Shown in pieces: positions 1 to 5,784 of a stretch of DNA of 7,713 nt (position 1 is its first letter; every line of letters begins with the position of its first letter). The stretch spans positions 1-7,713 of the forward strand of contig DAXO01000033.1 of assembly GCA_002506425.1 (NCBI GenBank), given 5' to 3'. This stretch comes from Methanomassiliicoccaceae archaeon UBA480 (GTDB lineage: Archaea > Thermoplasmatota > Thermoplasmata > Methanomassiliicoccales > Methanomethylophilaceae). The position numbers and the translations under genes are program-made. Under the pieces are notes generated by a model. That model had not been told where the DNA came from and searched no databases. It saw only the letters and a list, made by a program, of their open reading frames with translations.

Positions 1-1
1 G

Positions 2-523
2 AGGGGGGGGGGGAGCGCATCCCTGATCTGCATCGCAGAGAGGCAGAAGCCCAGATGTCTCTACAATCCAGACATCTGCACCCGTAAGGCGATTTTCGAC
101 AATCTGGATGGGCCCATCGACCGGGACAGCATAAACGCTGCGCTTCTGGATTTGGAGCATGCCCTTCTTCTAACAGATCTCACGCCTTGTGAGGTTAGGA
201 TCATCATATGTCTCAGCATATACTCTGGATTGACCCATATGGAGCTTCAGAATCTTACCGGTATGAAGCAGTCCGCCGTTTCCAGAACCGTGTCCCGTCT
301 GACCAAGAGAGGGTTGGTTTATTCCAGAATAGGAAAGAAGTACGAGGTCGGACGCCCGTACCAGCTGGTTTCCGTTGCTTTTTCGTTCAACGATGTTGTG
401 AAATTCGTTTCCCAGCACGTCGATTCATGCCGCAGTGGTCTGGATTATCTCTCGTCTCTCGACAACGGCAGAGAGCTGGATGTAGGGGACGTGCCTGGCA
501 ACCAGGTAGAGGCAAAAGGTTGA
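2..523 (+). CDS. Winged helix-turn-helix transcriptional regulator (MarR/TrmB-like), 5' partial
   Basis: The frame is open from the left edge to TGA at 521-523, giving 173 visible residues, so the true start lies outside the window. The only in-frame start-like codon before the DNA-binding domain is TTG at 152, which has no ribosome site, so I treat the gene as truncated by the window rather than starting there. Bases about 179-376 encode a winged helix: a helix around TPCEVRIIICLSIYSG, then THMELQNLTGMKQSAVSRTVSRL as turn and recognition helix, then a basic wing with RGLVYSRIGKKYEVGRPY. This resembles MarR/TrmB/ArsR-type archaeal regulators. The segment before it (about 50 residues) is not a domain I recognise and could be the end of a longer N-terminal region. 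The stop lies 4 bases before SIS protein A, so it is probably cotranscribed and may regulate this sugar operon. The ligand is unknown. The first residues derive from an 11-G run that may be unreliable. Confidence 0.72.
   Translation, partial: RGGGSASLICIAERQKPRCLYNPDICTRKAIFDNLDGPIDRDSINAALLDLEHALLLTDLTPCEVRIIICLSIYSGLTHMELQNLTGMKQSAVSRTVSRLTKRGLVYSRIGKKYEVGRPYQLVSVAFSFNDVVKFVSQHVDSCRSGLDYLSSLDNGRELDVGDVPGNQVEAKG
3..13. repeat. Poly-G tract of 11 bases at the window edge
   Basis: Eleven consecutive G residues lie inside the open frame of the partial regulator and would encode glycines. No other homopolymer in the window is this long. It could be real, or a contig-end or two-colour sequencing artefact. 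Its length cannot be trusted from the sequence alone. Confidence 0.6.
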
Positions 524-527
524 TTCT

Positions 528-1439
528 ATGGAATTGATTGATCGTATTTCGGATGCGTTGCATACATATGACGGTGGCTTTTCCAGCGTCGGCAGACGTG
601 TGGTCATTTTTGGCACAGGAATTTCGGCTCTGGCCGGAGAGGTCGTATCAGATTATGCTGATGAGGCCTGCGGCGTTCCGATCTTCTCATACGAAGACCG
701 TAGGCTTCCCGGGTGGGTGACTTCCGAAGTAGATGGCATCATCGTATCCGGTGTCGGCTATTCCGAAGAGGCTCTGGCGACGTACGATGCCATGGTGTTG
801 CGCGGATGCCGTGTGTTCTGTATAATGCCGGACGGATGGATTGCGGAGAGATGCAGAACGGATGGGAATACGCTTCTGATGCTTCCATCCGGTATGGATC
901 CGGAAGGGGAGTTCGGCTATTCGCTAGCATATCTCTGCGGATTGCTGGAAGACCTCGGAGTATGCGATGCACGCACGCATCTGCTCGAAATTTTGCCCGA
1001 TGTCAAGGATTATGCGCTTAGGAGCGGCCCTCATTCGGATGATGTATGCGCCCTGGTCGGCGCCATATCCGGATTGATTCCCGCATTCTACAGTGGTTCG
1101 GATATGAGGGTGTGTTCGAAGGGATTTAAGATGGGCATCAACAACATCATGCGCATCCCATCCTTCTTCGGAGAGATTCCGGAATTCGACCATAACGAGC
1201 TGGTGGGTTGGGCTGATCCGAACACTCATGCGAGGAATCTCTCGCCCGTGGTCTTCATTGGGGATCCGGATTCGCTGTCATCCAGGCTGGCCACGCTGAT
1301 GCGCGAGGTGCTGGAGGAGCATGAGCGCAGGATAACATTCATAGACATGGGAGGAGAGGACTCGATGGCCAGGAACATCTGCGGAATCTTCCTTTGTATG
1401 TCTACTGCAGATGCCTTGTCTGAGAAGGGGAGGCCGTGA
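528..1439 (+). CDS. SIS-domain protein A, degenerate PGI/PMI-family paralogue (likely partner subunit)
   Basis: A protein of 303 residues, homologous along its length to archaeal bifunctional phosphoglucose/phosphomannose isomerase and to the next gene. By ungapped comparison with SIS protein B, the first SIS loop GMGGSAISGD is changed to GTGISALAGE (29-38). The phosphate-binding loop SYSGNTIET becomes SGVGYSEEA (74-82), losing a key Ser. The catalytic region RWKTQINEN is replaced around FKMGINNIM (200-208), with Asn206 in place of the catalytic Glu. In contrast PEFDHNELVGW (218-228) fully keeps the family His motif, with His222 sixteen residues after position 206, the same spacing as Glu203 and His219 of the Pyrobaculum enzyme. 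The C-terminus stops early and lacks the Lys-bearing last helix. ATG 528 is the only sensible start, 4 bases after the regulator's stop. Alone it should not be an active isomerase. I infer a non-catalytic or His-donating partner of protein B; a regulatory sugar-phosphate sensor is the alternative. Confidence 0.85.
   Translation: MELIDRISDALHTYDGGFSSVGRRVVIFGTGISALAGEVVSDYADEACGVPIFSYEDRRLPGWVTSEVDGIIVSGVGYSEEALATYDAMVLRGCRVFCIMPDGWIAERCRTDGNTLLMLPSGMDPEGEFGYSLAYLCGLLEDLGVCDARTHLLEILPDVKDYALRSGPHSDDVCALVGAISGLIPAFYSGSDMRVCSKGFKMGINNIMRIPSFFGEIPEFDHNELVGWADPNTHARNLSPVVFIGDPDSLSSRLATLMREVLEEHERRITFIDMGGEDSMARNICGIFLCMSTADALSEKGRP
1427..1433 (+). promoter_or_regulatory. Ribosome binding site GGGGAGG for SIS protein B
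   Basis: GGGGAGG lies in the last codons of SIS protein A, 7 bases before ATG 1441. It fits the archaeal anti-Shine-Dalgarno and decides the start. The in-frame ATG at 1411 has no such site and would add ten residues with no family match. Confidence 0.75.
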
Positions 1440-1440
1440 G

Positions 1441-2466
1441 ATGCCCGACATTCTTCCAACAGATGTTCAACTGAGGCGCTTCGTCAACGATTTGAATGCA
1501 TCTGTGGATTTCGACCCGGAGCCTTTCGAGGGCTGCGAGAACATAATCCTTTGCGGAATGGGGGGTTCCGCCATAAGCGGTGATGTCGTCTCCGATTGCT
1601 GTTTCACCGGATCGCAGGTGCCGATACGCGTGGTCAAGTTCCCTCGCATCCCCAGGTGGGCAGGGCCGTCCACTCTGGCGGTTCTCTCCAGCTATTCTGG
1701 AAACACCATCGAAACCGTGGAGATGTACAACGATGCCCGCAAGGCGGGATGCAAGATATGCGTCATAACGTCTGGAGGCATCATGAGGAGAAAGGCGGAG
1801 GAGAACGGCGACATACTGATCCTTCTGCCGGACGATATGCACCCCAGACACTCGGTAGGCCTGATGATCGGCTACACCCTATCTCTGGTGAGAGCCGCAG
1901 GGGGCCCGGATCTCAGCGATGAAATCCATGCCATCGTTCCGGGTCTGAGGGAGTTCAGGGCTTCCATGGAGGATCGCTCGGAGAGTGGTCTCGCATGGAG
2001 GATGGCCGGGAGGTTCCTGGAGACGGTGCCGGTCATCTGCGCAGATTCCAGCATGAAGTCCGTCGTGCTGAGATGGAAGACCCAGATTAATGAGAATTCC
2101 AAACACGTGGCGTTCTGCGGAACGCTTCCCGATTCCAAAGCATGCATAGACGAATCCGTGGATTTGTACGGGAAGGAGAATCTGCTCCTCACGCTGCTTT
2201 CGGGGACGGATGACGCCATGTGCACTGGGACCAGTTTCGTAGAGGATCTGGCGTCGGAGCTGTACGAGGGCGGTCGGGAATTTGAGTATGTGAAGCTGGA
2301 TGGTAGCTCTACATTGGACAATCTGTTTCGCGCGTTGATACTCGGAGACTACATATCACTGTATATGGCTGAGATGCGCGAGATCGATTCGGCTGAGGTG
2401 AAGCCGATCAGGCGGCTAAAATCCAAAATCAGGAGCATGCCTTCTAATACGGAAGGCGCCTCATGA
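1441..2466 (+). CDS. SIS-domain protein B, bifunctional phosphoglucose/phosphomannose isomerase family
   Basis: A protein of 341 residues, somewhat longer than the roughly 300-330 of archaeal PGI/PMI enzymes, which interconvert fructose-6-P with glucose-6-P and mannose-6-P in the cytoplasm. It has an intact first SIS loop GMGGSAISGD (39-48), phosphate-binding SYSGNT (84-89), a dipeptide-rich lid region, and RWKTQINENSK (211-221), whose Glu218 matches the catalytic base. The C-terminal segment EVKPIRRLKSKI (319-330) carries the candidate ring-opening Lys327. The oddity is that the segment after Glu218, GTLPDSKACIDES (227-239), has lost the conserved NHNE motif, and the His position is Ala234 (codon 2140-2142). 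A homodimer would therefore lack that His. The preceding gene keeps exactly this motif, only one base separates the genes, and the ribosome site of B lies inside A, so a heterodimer is plausible. A residual-activity or glycolytic-sensor role is also possible. Confidence 0.88.
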   Translation: MPDILPTDVQLRRFVNDLNASVDFDPEPFEGCENIILCGMGGSAISGDVVSDCCFTGSQVPIRVVKFPRIPRWAGPSTLAVLSSYSGNTIETVEMYNDARKAGCKICVITSGGIMRRKAEENGDILILLPDDMHPRHSVGLMIGYTLSLVRAAGGPDLSDEIHAIVPGLREFRASMEDRSESGLAWRMAGRFLETVPVICADSSMKSVVLRWKTQINENSKHVAFCGTLPDSKACIDESVDLYGKENLLLTLLSGTDDAMCTGTSFVEDLASELYEGGREFEYVKLDGSSTLDNLFRALILGDYISLYMAEMREIDSAEVKPIRRLKSKIRSMPSNTEGAS

Positions 2467-2473
2467 GAGAAGG

Positions 2474-3442
2474 ATGGCGAGGGAAGGTCTCAGGGTACTG
2501 GTCACAGGAGGGGCAGGATATGTCGGCACCGCCGTGTGCGAGGCCCTCAGTTCGGAGGGCCATTGCCCGGTCGTGTTGGATGTCACCCCTCCGAAGAAGT
2601 CCGGAACAGCCTACGTGAGGGCCGATGTTCGCGATTCGCTCTCAGTTTTCAAGGCTCTGGAATCGAATAGGATAGACTCGCTGGTCCATTGCGCCGCACT
2701 GGTCTCGGTCTCCGAATCGTTTCTGCGTCCTCACGATTACGCCTCCTGCAATGCTGGAGGGACCATCGCCCTGATGGATGCAGTCCGTAGGTACGGCGCG
2801 ATCGAGTCGATGGTCCTCGCGTCCTCTGCGGCGGTGTATGGCACGGCGCATCCGGGCGTCATATCGGAAGAAGAGGCCGCCTGTCCGATATCTCCGTACG
2901 GCGAAAGCAAGCTGGAGGCCGAGCGCATCATGTCGCAGACGGCCGAGGATATGGATGCAGGCTGCTGTATTCTCAGATTGTTCAACGTGGCTGGAAGCTG
3001 GGGTGCGGCTTCAGATCGTCCGGAGAGCGGGCATCTGGTCCCTGTTGTCGCCGACAGTATAAGTTCGAGAAGAGGATTGAACATATGCGGCGCAGATTGG
3101 ACCACCTCTGACGGGACATGCATTCGCGATTACGTGCACGTCCGCGACGTAGGGGGAGCATTCGTTCTTGCCGCCACAGCTGTTGGTGGGAGGATCGGAG
3201 CAGTCAATATCGGTTCCGGAAAAGGAACATCTGTTCTGGAGGTCATCGATGCTGCAGAGGCTCTCGAGGGATATCGGCCCGTCATCCATAACTGCGACAG
3301 ACGGAACGGCGATCCGCCTTGTCTGGTTGCTTCCATAAACAAGGCGGAACGCGAGCTGGGTTGGACCCCCCAGCATTCCTCCATCGGGGAGATCCTGGAT
3401 TCGGTCTTCGCATACTCTCGATCTCTCTTTCGATGCCTCTGA
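2474..3442 (+). CDS. galE: UDP-glucose 4-epimerase (NAD-dependent epimerase/dehydratase, SDR family)
   Basis: A protein of 322 residues, close to the usual 320-340 of GalE, which interconverts UDP-glucose and UDP-galactose through an NAD-bound 4-keto intermediate. It has the Rossmann motif TGGAGYVG (11-18), ASSAAVYG (117-124) supplying the active-site Ser119, and the catalytic pair Tyr142 and Lys146 in SPYGESK. Family blocks follow: RLFNVAG (168-174), SGHLVPVVADS (185-195), SDGTCIRDYVHVRDV (212-226), GSGKGTSVLEVI (247-258) and GDPPCLVAS (279-287). These GalE-type blocks make a 4,6-dehydratase less likely. The start ATG follows the SIS protein B stop by 7 bases. A purine-rich GAGAAGG abuts the ATG with no spacer, so translation probably depends on reinitiation after the upstream gene. 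The last 161 bases overlap the facing nucleotidyltransferase gene. It is last in the forward operon, where it would supply the galactose branch of nucleotide sugars. Confidence 0.92.
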   Translation: MAREGLRVLVTGGAGYVGTAVCEALSSEGHCPVVLDVTPPKKSGTAYVRADVRDSLSVFKALESNRIDSLVHCAALVSVSESFLRPHDYASCNAGGTIALMDAVRRYGAIESMVLASSAAVYGTAHPGVISEEEAACPISPYGESKLEAERIMSQTAEDMDAGCCILRLFNVAGSWGAASDRPESGHLVPVVADSISSRRGLNICGADWTTSDGTCIRDYVHVRDVGGAFVLAATAVGGRIGAVNIGSGKGTSVLEVIDAAEALEGYRPVIHNCDRRNGDPPCLVASINKAERELGWTPQHSSIGEILDSVFAYSRSLFRCL

Positions 3443-4277
3443 AGTATTCGTTCTTCTTCTGGTTCTTCAGATAGGATCTCATCGATTCTGCATCCACCCA
3501 TCCTTGCTTCATCGCCACAATCTCCGGACACAGTATCTTCTTGCCCAATGATTTCTCCGTGTCGTGGACGTATTCTGAGGATTCCAGAAGGGATTCGAAC
3601 GTGCCCGCATCTATCCATTCCGCTTCTTCTGGAATGATGCGGATGGAGAGGTCCTTGTCGTTCAGGTACAGTCTGTTCAGATCCGTGATCTCCAATTCGC
3701 CGCGGGCGGATGGTTCCAGGCTATCGGCGCGGTCACATACAGTCTCGTCATAGAAGTACAGGCCCACGACAGCGTAGTCGGATTTGGGTGCCGCGGGCTT
3801 TTCCTCCAGTGATACGACGTTCATGTCCTTGTCGAATTCCGCTACGCCGAATCTCTCGGGATCGGGCACCCTGTACCCAAAGACCGTGGCTCCCGATTTC
3901 GAGTTCATCGCATCTGCGAGCGTATCGACCATCTCGGCATGATGGAATATGTTGTCTCCGAGTATCAGAGCGACGCGATTGCGATCGATGAACTCCCTGC
4001 CTATGATGAAAGCATCGGATATGCCGCGCTGGACGTACTGGGTTTCATAGCTGATTCTGACTCCGAATTGGGATCCGTCGCCGAGCGTGCGCTCGAAGTT
4101 GCCTCTGTCCGCTTCGTTGGTTATAACGAGTATGTCCCTTATTCCGGCGGACATTAGGGTGGCCAGAGGGTAGTAGATCATCGGCCTGTCGTAGACCGGA
4201 AGAAGGATCTTGGATATCGGCGCGGTGGCCGGAGAGAGTCTGGTTCCGGCACCGCCGGCCAGTATTATCCCCTTCAT
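3282..4277 (-). CDS. rmlA: Glucose-1-phosphate nucleotidyltransferase (RmlA/RfbA family thymidylyl- or uridylyltransferase)
   Basis: A protein of 331 residues that joins glucose-1-phosphate to dTTP or UTP, giving NDP-glucose and pyrophosphate. The N-terminal signature is LAGGAGTRLSPAT (6-18) with Lys23 in PISK. Other sites are LILGDNIF (104-111) with metal-binding Asp108, FGYRVPDPERFGVAEFD (133-149), SLEEKP (156-161) and WIDAGTF (221-227) with Asp223. The usual GLAQA is GISDA (85-89). RmlA proteins are normally near 290 residues and end where this one reads NEYFRGIEREIE (276-287). The remaining roughly 44 residues are Arg/Pro-rich, match nothing I know, and are translated antisense to the galE 3' end. 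The start overlaps the upstream mutase stop as ATGA. No rmlB, C or D is present, while GalE and Ugd are, so UDP-glucose synthesis is a reasonable alternative to dTDP-glucose. The nucleotide cannot be decided from the sequence. Confidence 0.9.
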   Translation of the reverse strand: MKGIILAGGAGTRLSPATAPISKILLPVYDRPMIYYPLATLMSAGIRDILVITNEADRGNFERTLGDGSQFGVRISYETQYVQRGISDAFIIGREFIDRNRVALILGDNIFHHAEMVDTLADAMNSKSGATVFGYRVPDPERFGVAEFDKDMNVVSLEEKPAAPKSDYAVVGLYFYDETVCDRADSLEPSARGELEITDLNRLYLNDKDLSIRIIPEEAEWIDAGTFESLLESSEYVHDTEKSLGKKILCPEIVAMKQGWVDAESMRSYLKNQKKNEYFRGIEREIESMRRPNPGSPRWRNAGGSNPARVPPCLWKQPDKADRRSVCRSYG

Positions 4278-5635
4278 TGCAGCTCCCTCCCGTTCTTGAT
4301 GGCATCCAAAAGTATGTTCGTGTACTCGATGGAGAGCCTCTCGGCCACATCAGGGGATCTGGATTCGGCGTAGACCCTGAACTTCGGTTCCGTTCCGGAG
4401 GGCCTCATGATGACCCAGCCTTCAGGGAGGTTGATCCTCAGGCCGTCGGTCGTATCGATGTCGCCTCTTACGCAGGATGCTATGAATCCCAGGGCGATAG
4501 CTTTGCGTTCATCGGGGCAGTGCACCGCTTTTTTTATCATCGTGTACTTGGGGAGTTTTGCCGCCAGTTTCGAAAGCGGACCCGAGTCGGCTATGAGCTG
4601 GAGCATGCGCGCCGCGGCGTACCCGCCGTCGCGGCAGTACTGGTGCCCGGCGAAGATCAATCCGCCGTTCTCCTCTCCGCCGAAGACGGCATCGGATGAG
4701 ATCATTCTGCGGGCGACCGTCGGAGACCCCACGGCCGTGTGGATAATGGTTCCGCCGGATGATATCACGACATCATCGACCACCATGGATGTCGCCACGG
4801 GAGTGACGACCGTTCCTCCGTTCTGTCTTTTCAGGATGTCCTGCGAGAATAGGGCGAGTGCCAGATTTCCGTCGAGATACTCGCCCTTGTCTGTGACGAA
4901 GACGCATCTGTCTGCGTCGCCGTCATGGGCGATTCCGAGATCGGCCCCGGTCTTGACGACCATGGCCATCAGATCTTCCAGATTCTCTTTGGTAGGCTCG
5001 CTCGGATGGCCGGGGAAGAAACCCTGGGGGTCCGAGTTCAGGGATACGACCCTCACGCCCAGTCTTTTCAGGATTTCAGGGGCGGTCGCGCATCCGGCGC
5101 CGTTAGAGCAGTCAAGACAGACCGTAAGATTCGCGGAACGAATGCTCTCGGCATCGACGGAGGAAACGATGGCATCGATGTAGCGTTCTCCTGCATCGGA
5201 TATTCTTCTGCATTGTCCGATGCAATTCCATTGAGGCAGGTCAGCAGGTTCGTCGATGAGTTTCTCGATTCTCGATTCTTCCTCTTCCGAGCATTCCGTT
5301 CCGTCGGCCGATATGCATTTTATTCCGTTGAATTCGGGCGGGTTGTGGGATGCTGTGATCATCACGCCTCCGCTTACTTCGGTATGATTGCGGACATAGA
5401 GCTGCAGTGCAGGGGTTGGAACCATGCCCAAGTCAAAAACGTCTGCTCCCATCGACAGTATTCCGGATTTCACCGCCGATTCGATCATATCTGATGAGAT
5501 GCGGGGATCGCAGGCGATGGCGATCGGACCTGGTCCGAGAACCTCTGCGATAGCGCGTCCTGCAGCGATCGAGAATACAGAATCCAGTCCGTGGTTGGCT
5601 ATTCCGCGGATGCCGTTGGTTCCGAAGTATTTCAT
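4274..5635 (-). CDS. glmM: Phosphoglucosamine mutase / phosphohexomutase (alpha-D-phosphohexomutase superfamily)
   Basis: A protein of 453 residues, the normal length for archaeal GlmM/PMM/PGM enzymes, which move phosphate between C6 and C1 of hexose or hexosamine phosphates. It starts MKYFGTNGIRG, the standard N-terminus. The phosphoserine loop is TASHNPPEFNGIK (94-106) with catalytic Ser96. The metal loop is DGDADR (238-243). The sugar-specificity loop is GGEENGG (319-325), the form seen in archaeal GlmM and PMM proteins. The phosphate-binding loop is RPSGTEPKFR (411-420). All four catalytic regions are intact. It is the first gene of a two-gene minus-strand operon with the nucleotidyltransferase. 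The start has no Shine-Dalgarno and a TATA-like box about 35 bases upstream, suggesting a leaderless or very short-leader mRNA. In this context glucose-6-P to glucose-1-P conversion is as likely as glucosamine-phosphate. Family assignment is sure, substrate is not. Confidence 0.9.
   Translation of the reverse strand: MKYFGTNGIRGIANHGLDSVFSIAAGRAIAEVLGPGPIAIACDPRISSDMIESAVKSGILSMGADVFDLGMVPTPALQLYVRNHTEVSGGVMITASHNPPEFNGIKCISADGTECSEEEESRIEKLIDEPADLPQWNCIGQCRRISDAGERYIDAIVSSVDAESIRSANLTVCLDCSNGAGCATAPEILKRLGVRVVSLNSDPQGFFPGHPSEPTKENLEDLMAMVVKTGADLGIAHDGDADRCVFVTDKGEYLDGNLALALFSQDILKRQNGGTVVTPVATSMVVDDVVISSGGTIIHTAVGSPTVARRMISSDAVFGGEENGGLIFAGHQYCRDGGYAAARMLQLIADSGPLSKLAAKLPKYTMIKKAVHCPDERKAIALGFIASCVRGDIDTTDGLRINLPEGWVIMRPSGTEPKFRVYAESRSPDVAERLSIEYTNILLDAIKNGRELQ
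4283..4291 (-). promoter_or_regulatory. Ribosome binding site GGGAGGGAG for the nucleotidyltransferase
   Basis: On the minus strand GGGAGGGAG lies within the last codons of the phosphohexomutase, 5 bases before the ATG of the RmlA-family gene. It supports the ATGA-overlap start and coupled translation of the two genes. Confidence 0.7.
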
Positions 5636-5666
5636 AGAATTCGAGTGTCGAACGTCGAAATCTTCG

Positions 5667-5676
5667 CTTATATTAT
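5667..5676 (-). promoter_or_regulatory. Putative TATA box for the glmM-rmlA operon
   Basis: The minus strand reads ATAATATAAG here, centred about 36 bases before the glmM ATG. Archaeal initiation about 25 bases downstream of a TATA box would start the mRNA some 10 bases before the ATG. That agrees with the absence of a ribosome site there. Positions are read by eye. Confidence 0.45.
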
Positions 5677-5685
5677 CTTAAATTA
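5668..5685 (+). promoter_or_regulatory. Putative TATA region for ugd
   Basis: The plus strand has TTATATTAT followed by CTTAAATTA, the most AT-rich part of the 149-base gap. If either is the TATA box, transcription would start near 5700-5710 and ugd would have a leader of about 75-85 bases. GGAG at 5772-5775 then lies 9 bases before the ugd ATG as a modest ribosome site. Confidence 0.35.
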
Positions 5686-5704
5686 TCATTTCAGATGATT
5701 AATT
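5681..5704. repeat. Inverted repeat in the divergent promoter region (candidate operator)
   Basis: AATTATCAT (5681-5689) and ATGATTAATT (5695-5704) form an inverted repeat around TTCAG. ATCAT pairs with ATGAT and AATT with AATT, with one unpaired T at 5700. It lies just downstream of the putative ugd TATA box, near its expected start of transcription, and upstream of the glmM box. This is a typical place for an archaeal repressor site. The binding protein is unknown. Confidence 0.4.
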
Positions 5705-5721
5705 GGCACCATTCAAAACAG

Positions 5722-5783
5722 TGGCAACCGCTGACGTGTCGTTCATCGGGACTAGCCGCTCGGAACAAGCCGGAGTGTTGCCA
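5722..5783. repeat. Separated inverted copies of TGGCAAC in the ugd leader
   Basis: TGGCAAC at 5722-5728 and its reverse complement GTTGCCA at 5777-5783 flank 48 bases just before the ugd ATG. A related TTGGCACC occurs at 5703-5710. They could be protein sites or pair in the leader RNA and mask the start. A seven-base match may be chance. Confidence 0.2.
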
Positions 5784-5784
5784 A

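Noticed and set aside
152..523. Regulator starting at TTG 152 as a complete 123-residue gene
   Set aside because: The same frame is open to the left edge with plausible coding content and no ribosome site precedes TTG 152, so the gene is better read as cut by the window.
1411..1440. Earlier ATG at 1411 for SIS protein B
   Set aside because: It lacks a ribosome site and overlaps SIS protein A, and the added residues match nothing; ATG 1441 has GGGGAGG at the right distance.
1402..1851. Minus-strand open frame opposite SIS protein B
   Set aside because: There is no domain, and the frame is explained by the codon pattern of the real gene on the other strand.
4529..4535. Run of seven T (A AAA AAA on the glmM strand) as a programmed frameshift site
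   Set aside because: The mutase frame is intact and full length on both sides with all motifs present, so the run simply encodes Ile-Lys-Lys.
4407..5183. Long plus-strand open frame opposite glmM (258 codons)
   Set aside because: It is a mirror of a clearly conserved gene, is rich in Ser, Pro and Arg as expected for an antisense shadow, and shows no recognisable domain.
5695..5784. Thirty-residue N-terminal extension of ugd
   Set aside because: It does not begin with a usual strong start, lies across the candidate operator and leader, and the family N-terminus begins exactly at ATG 5785.
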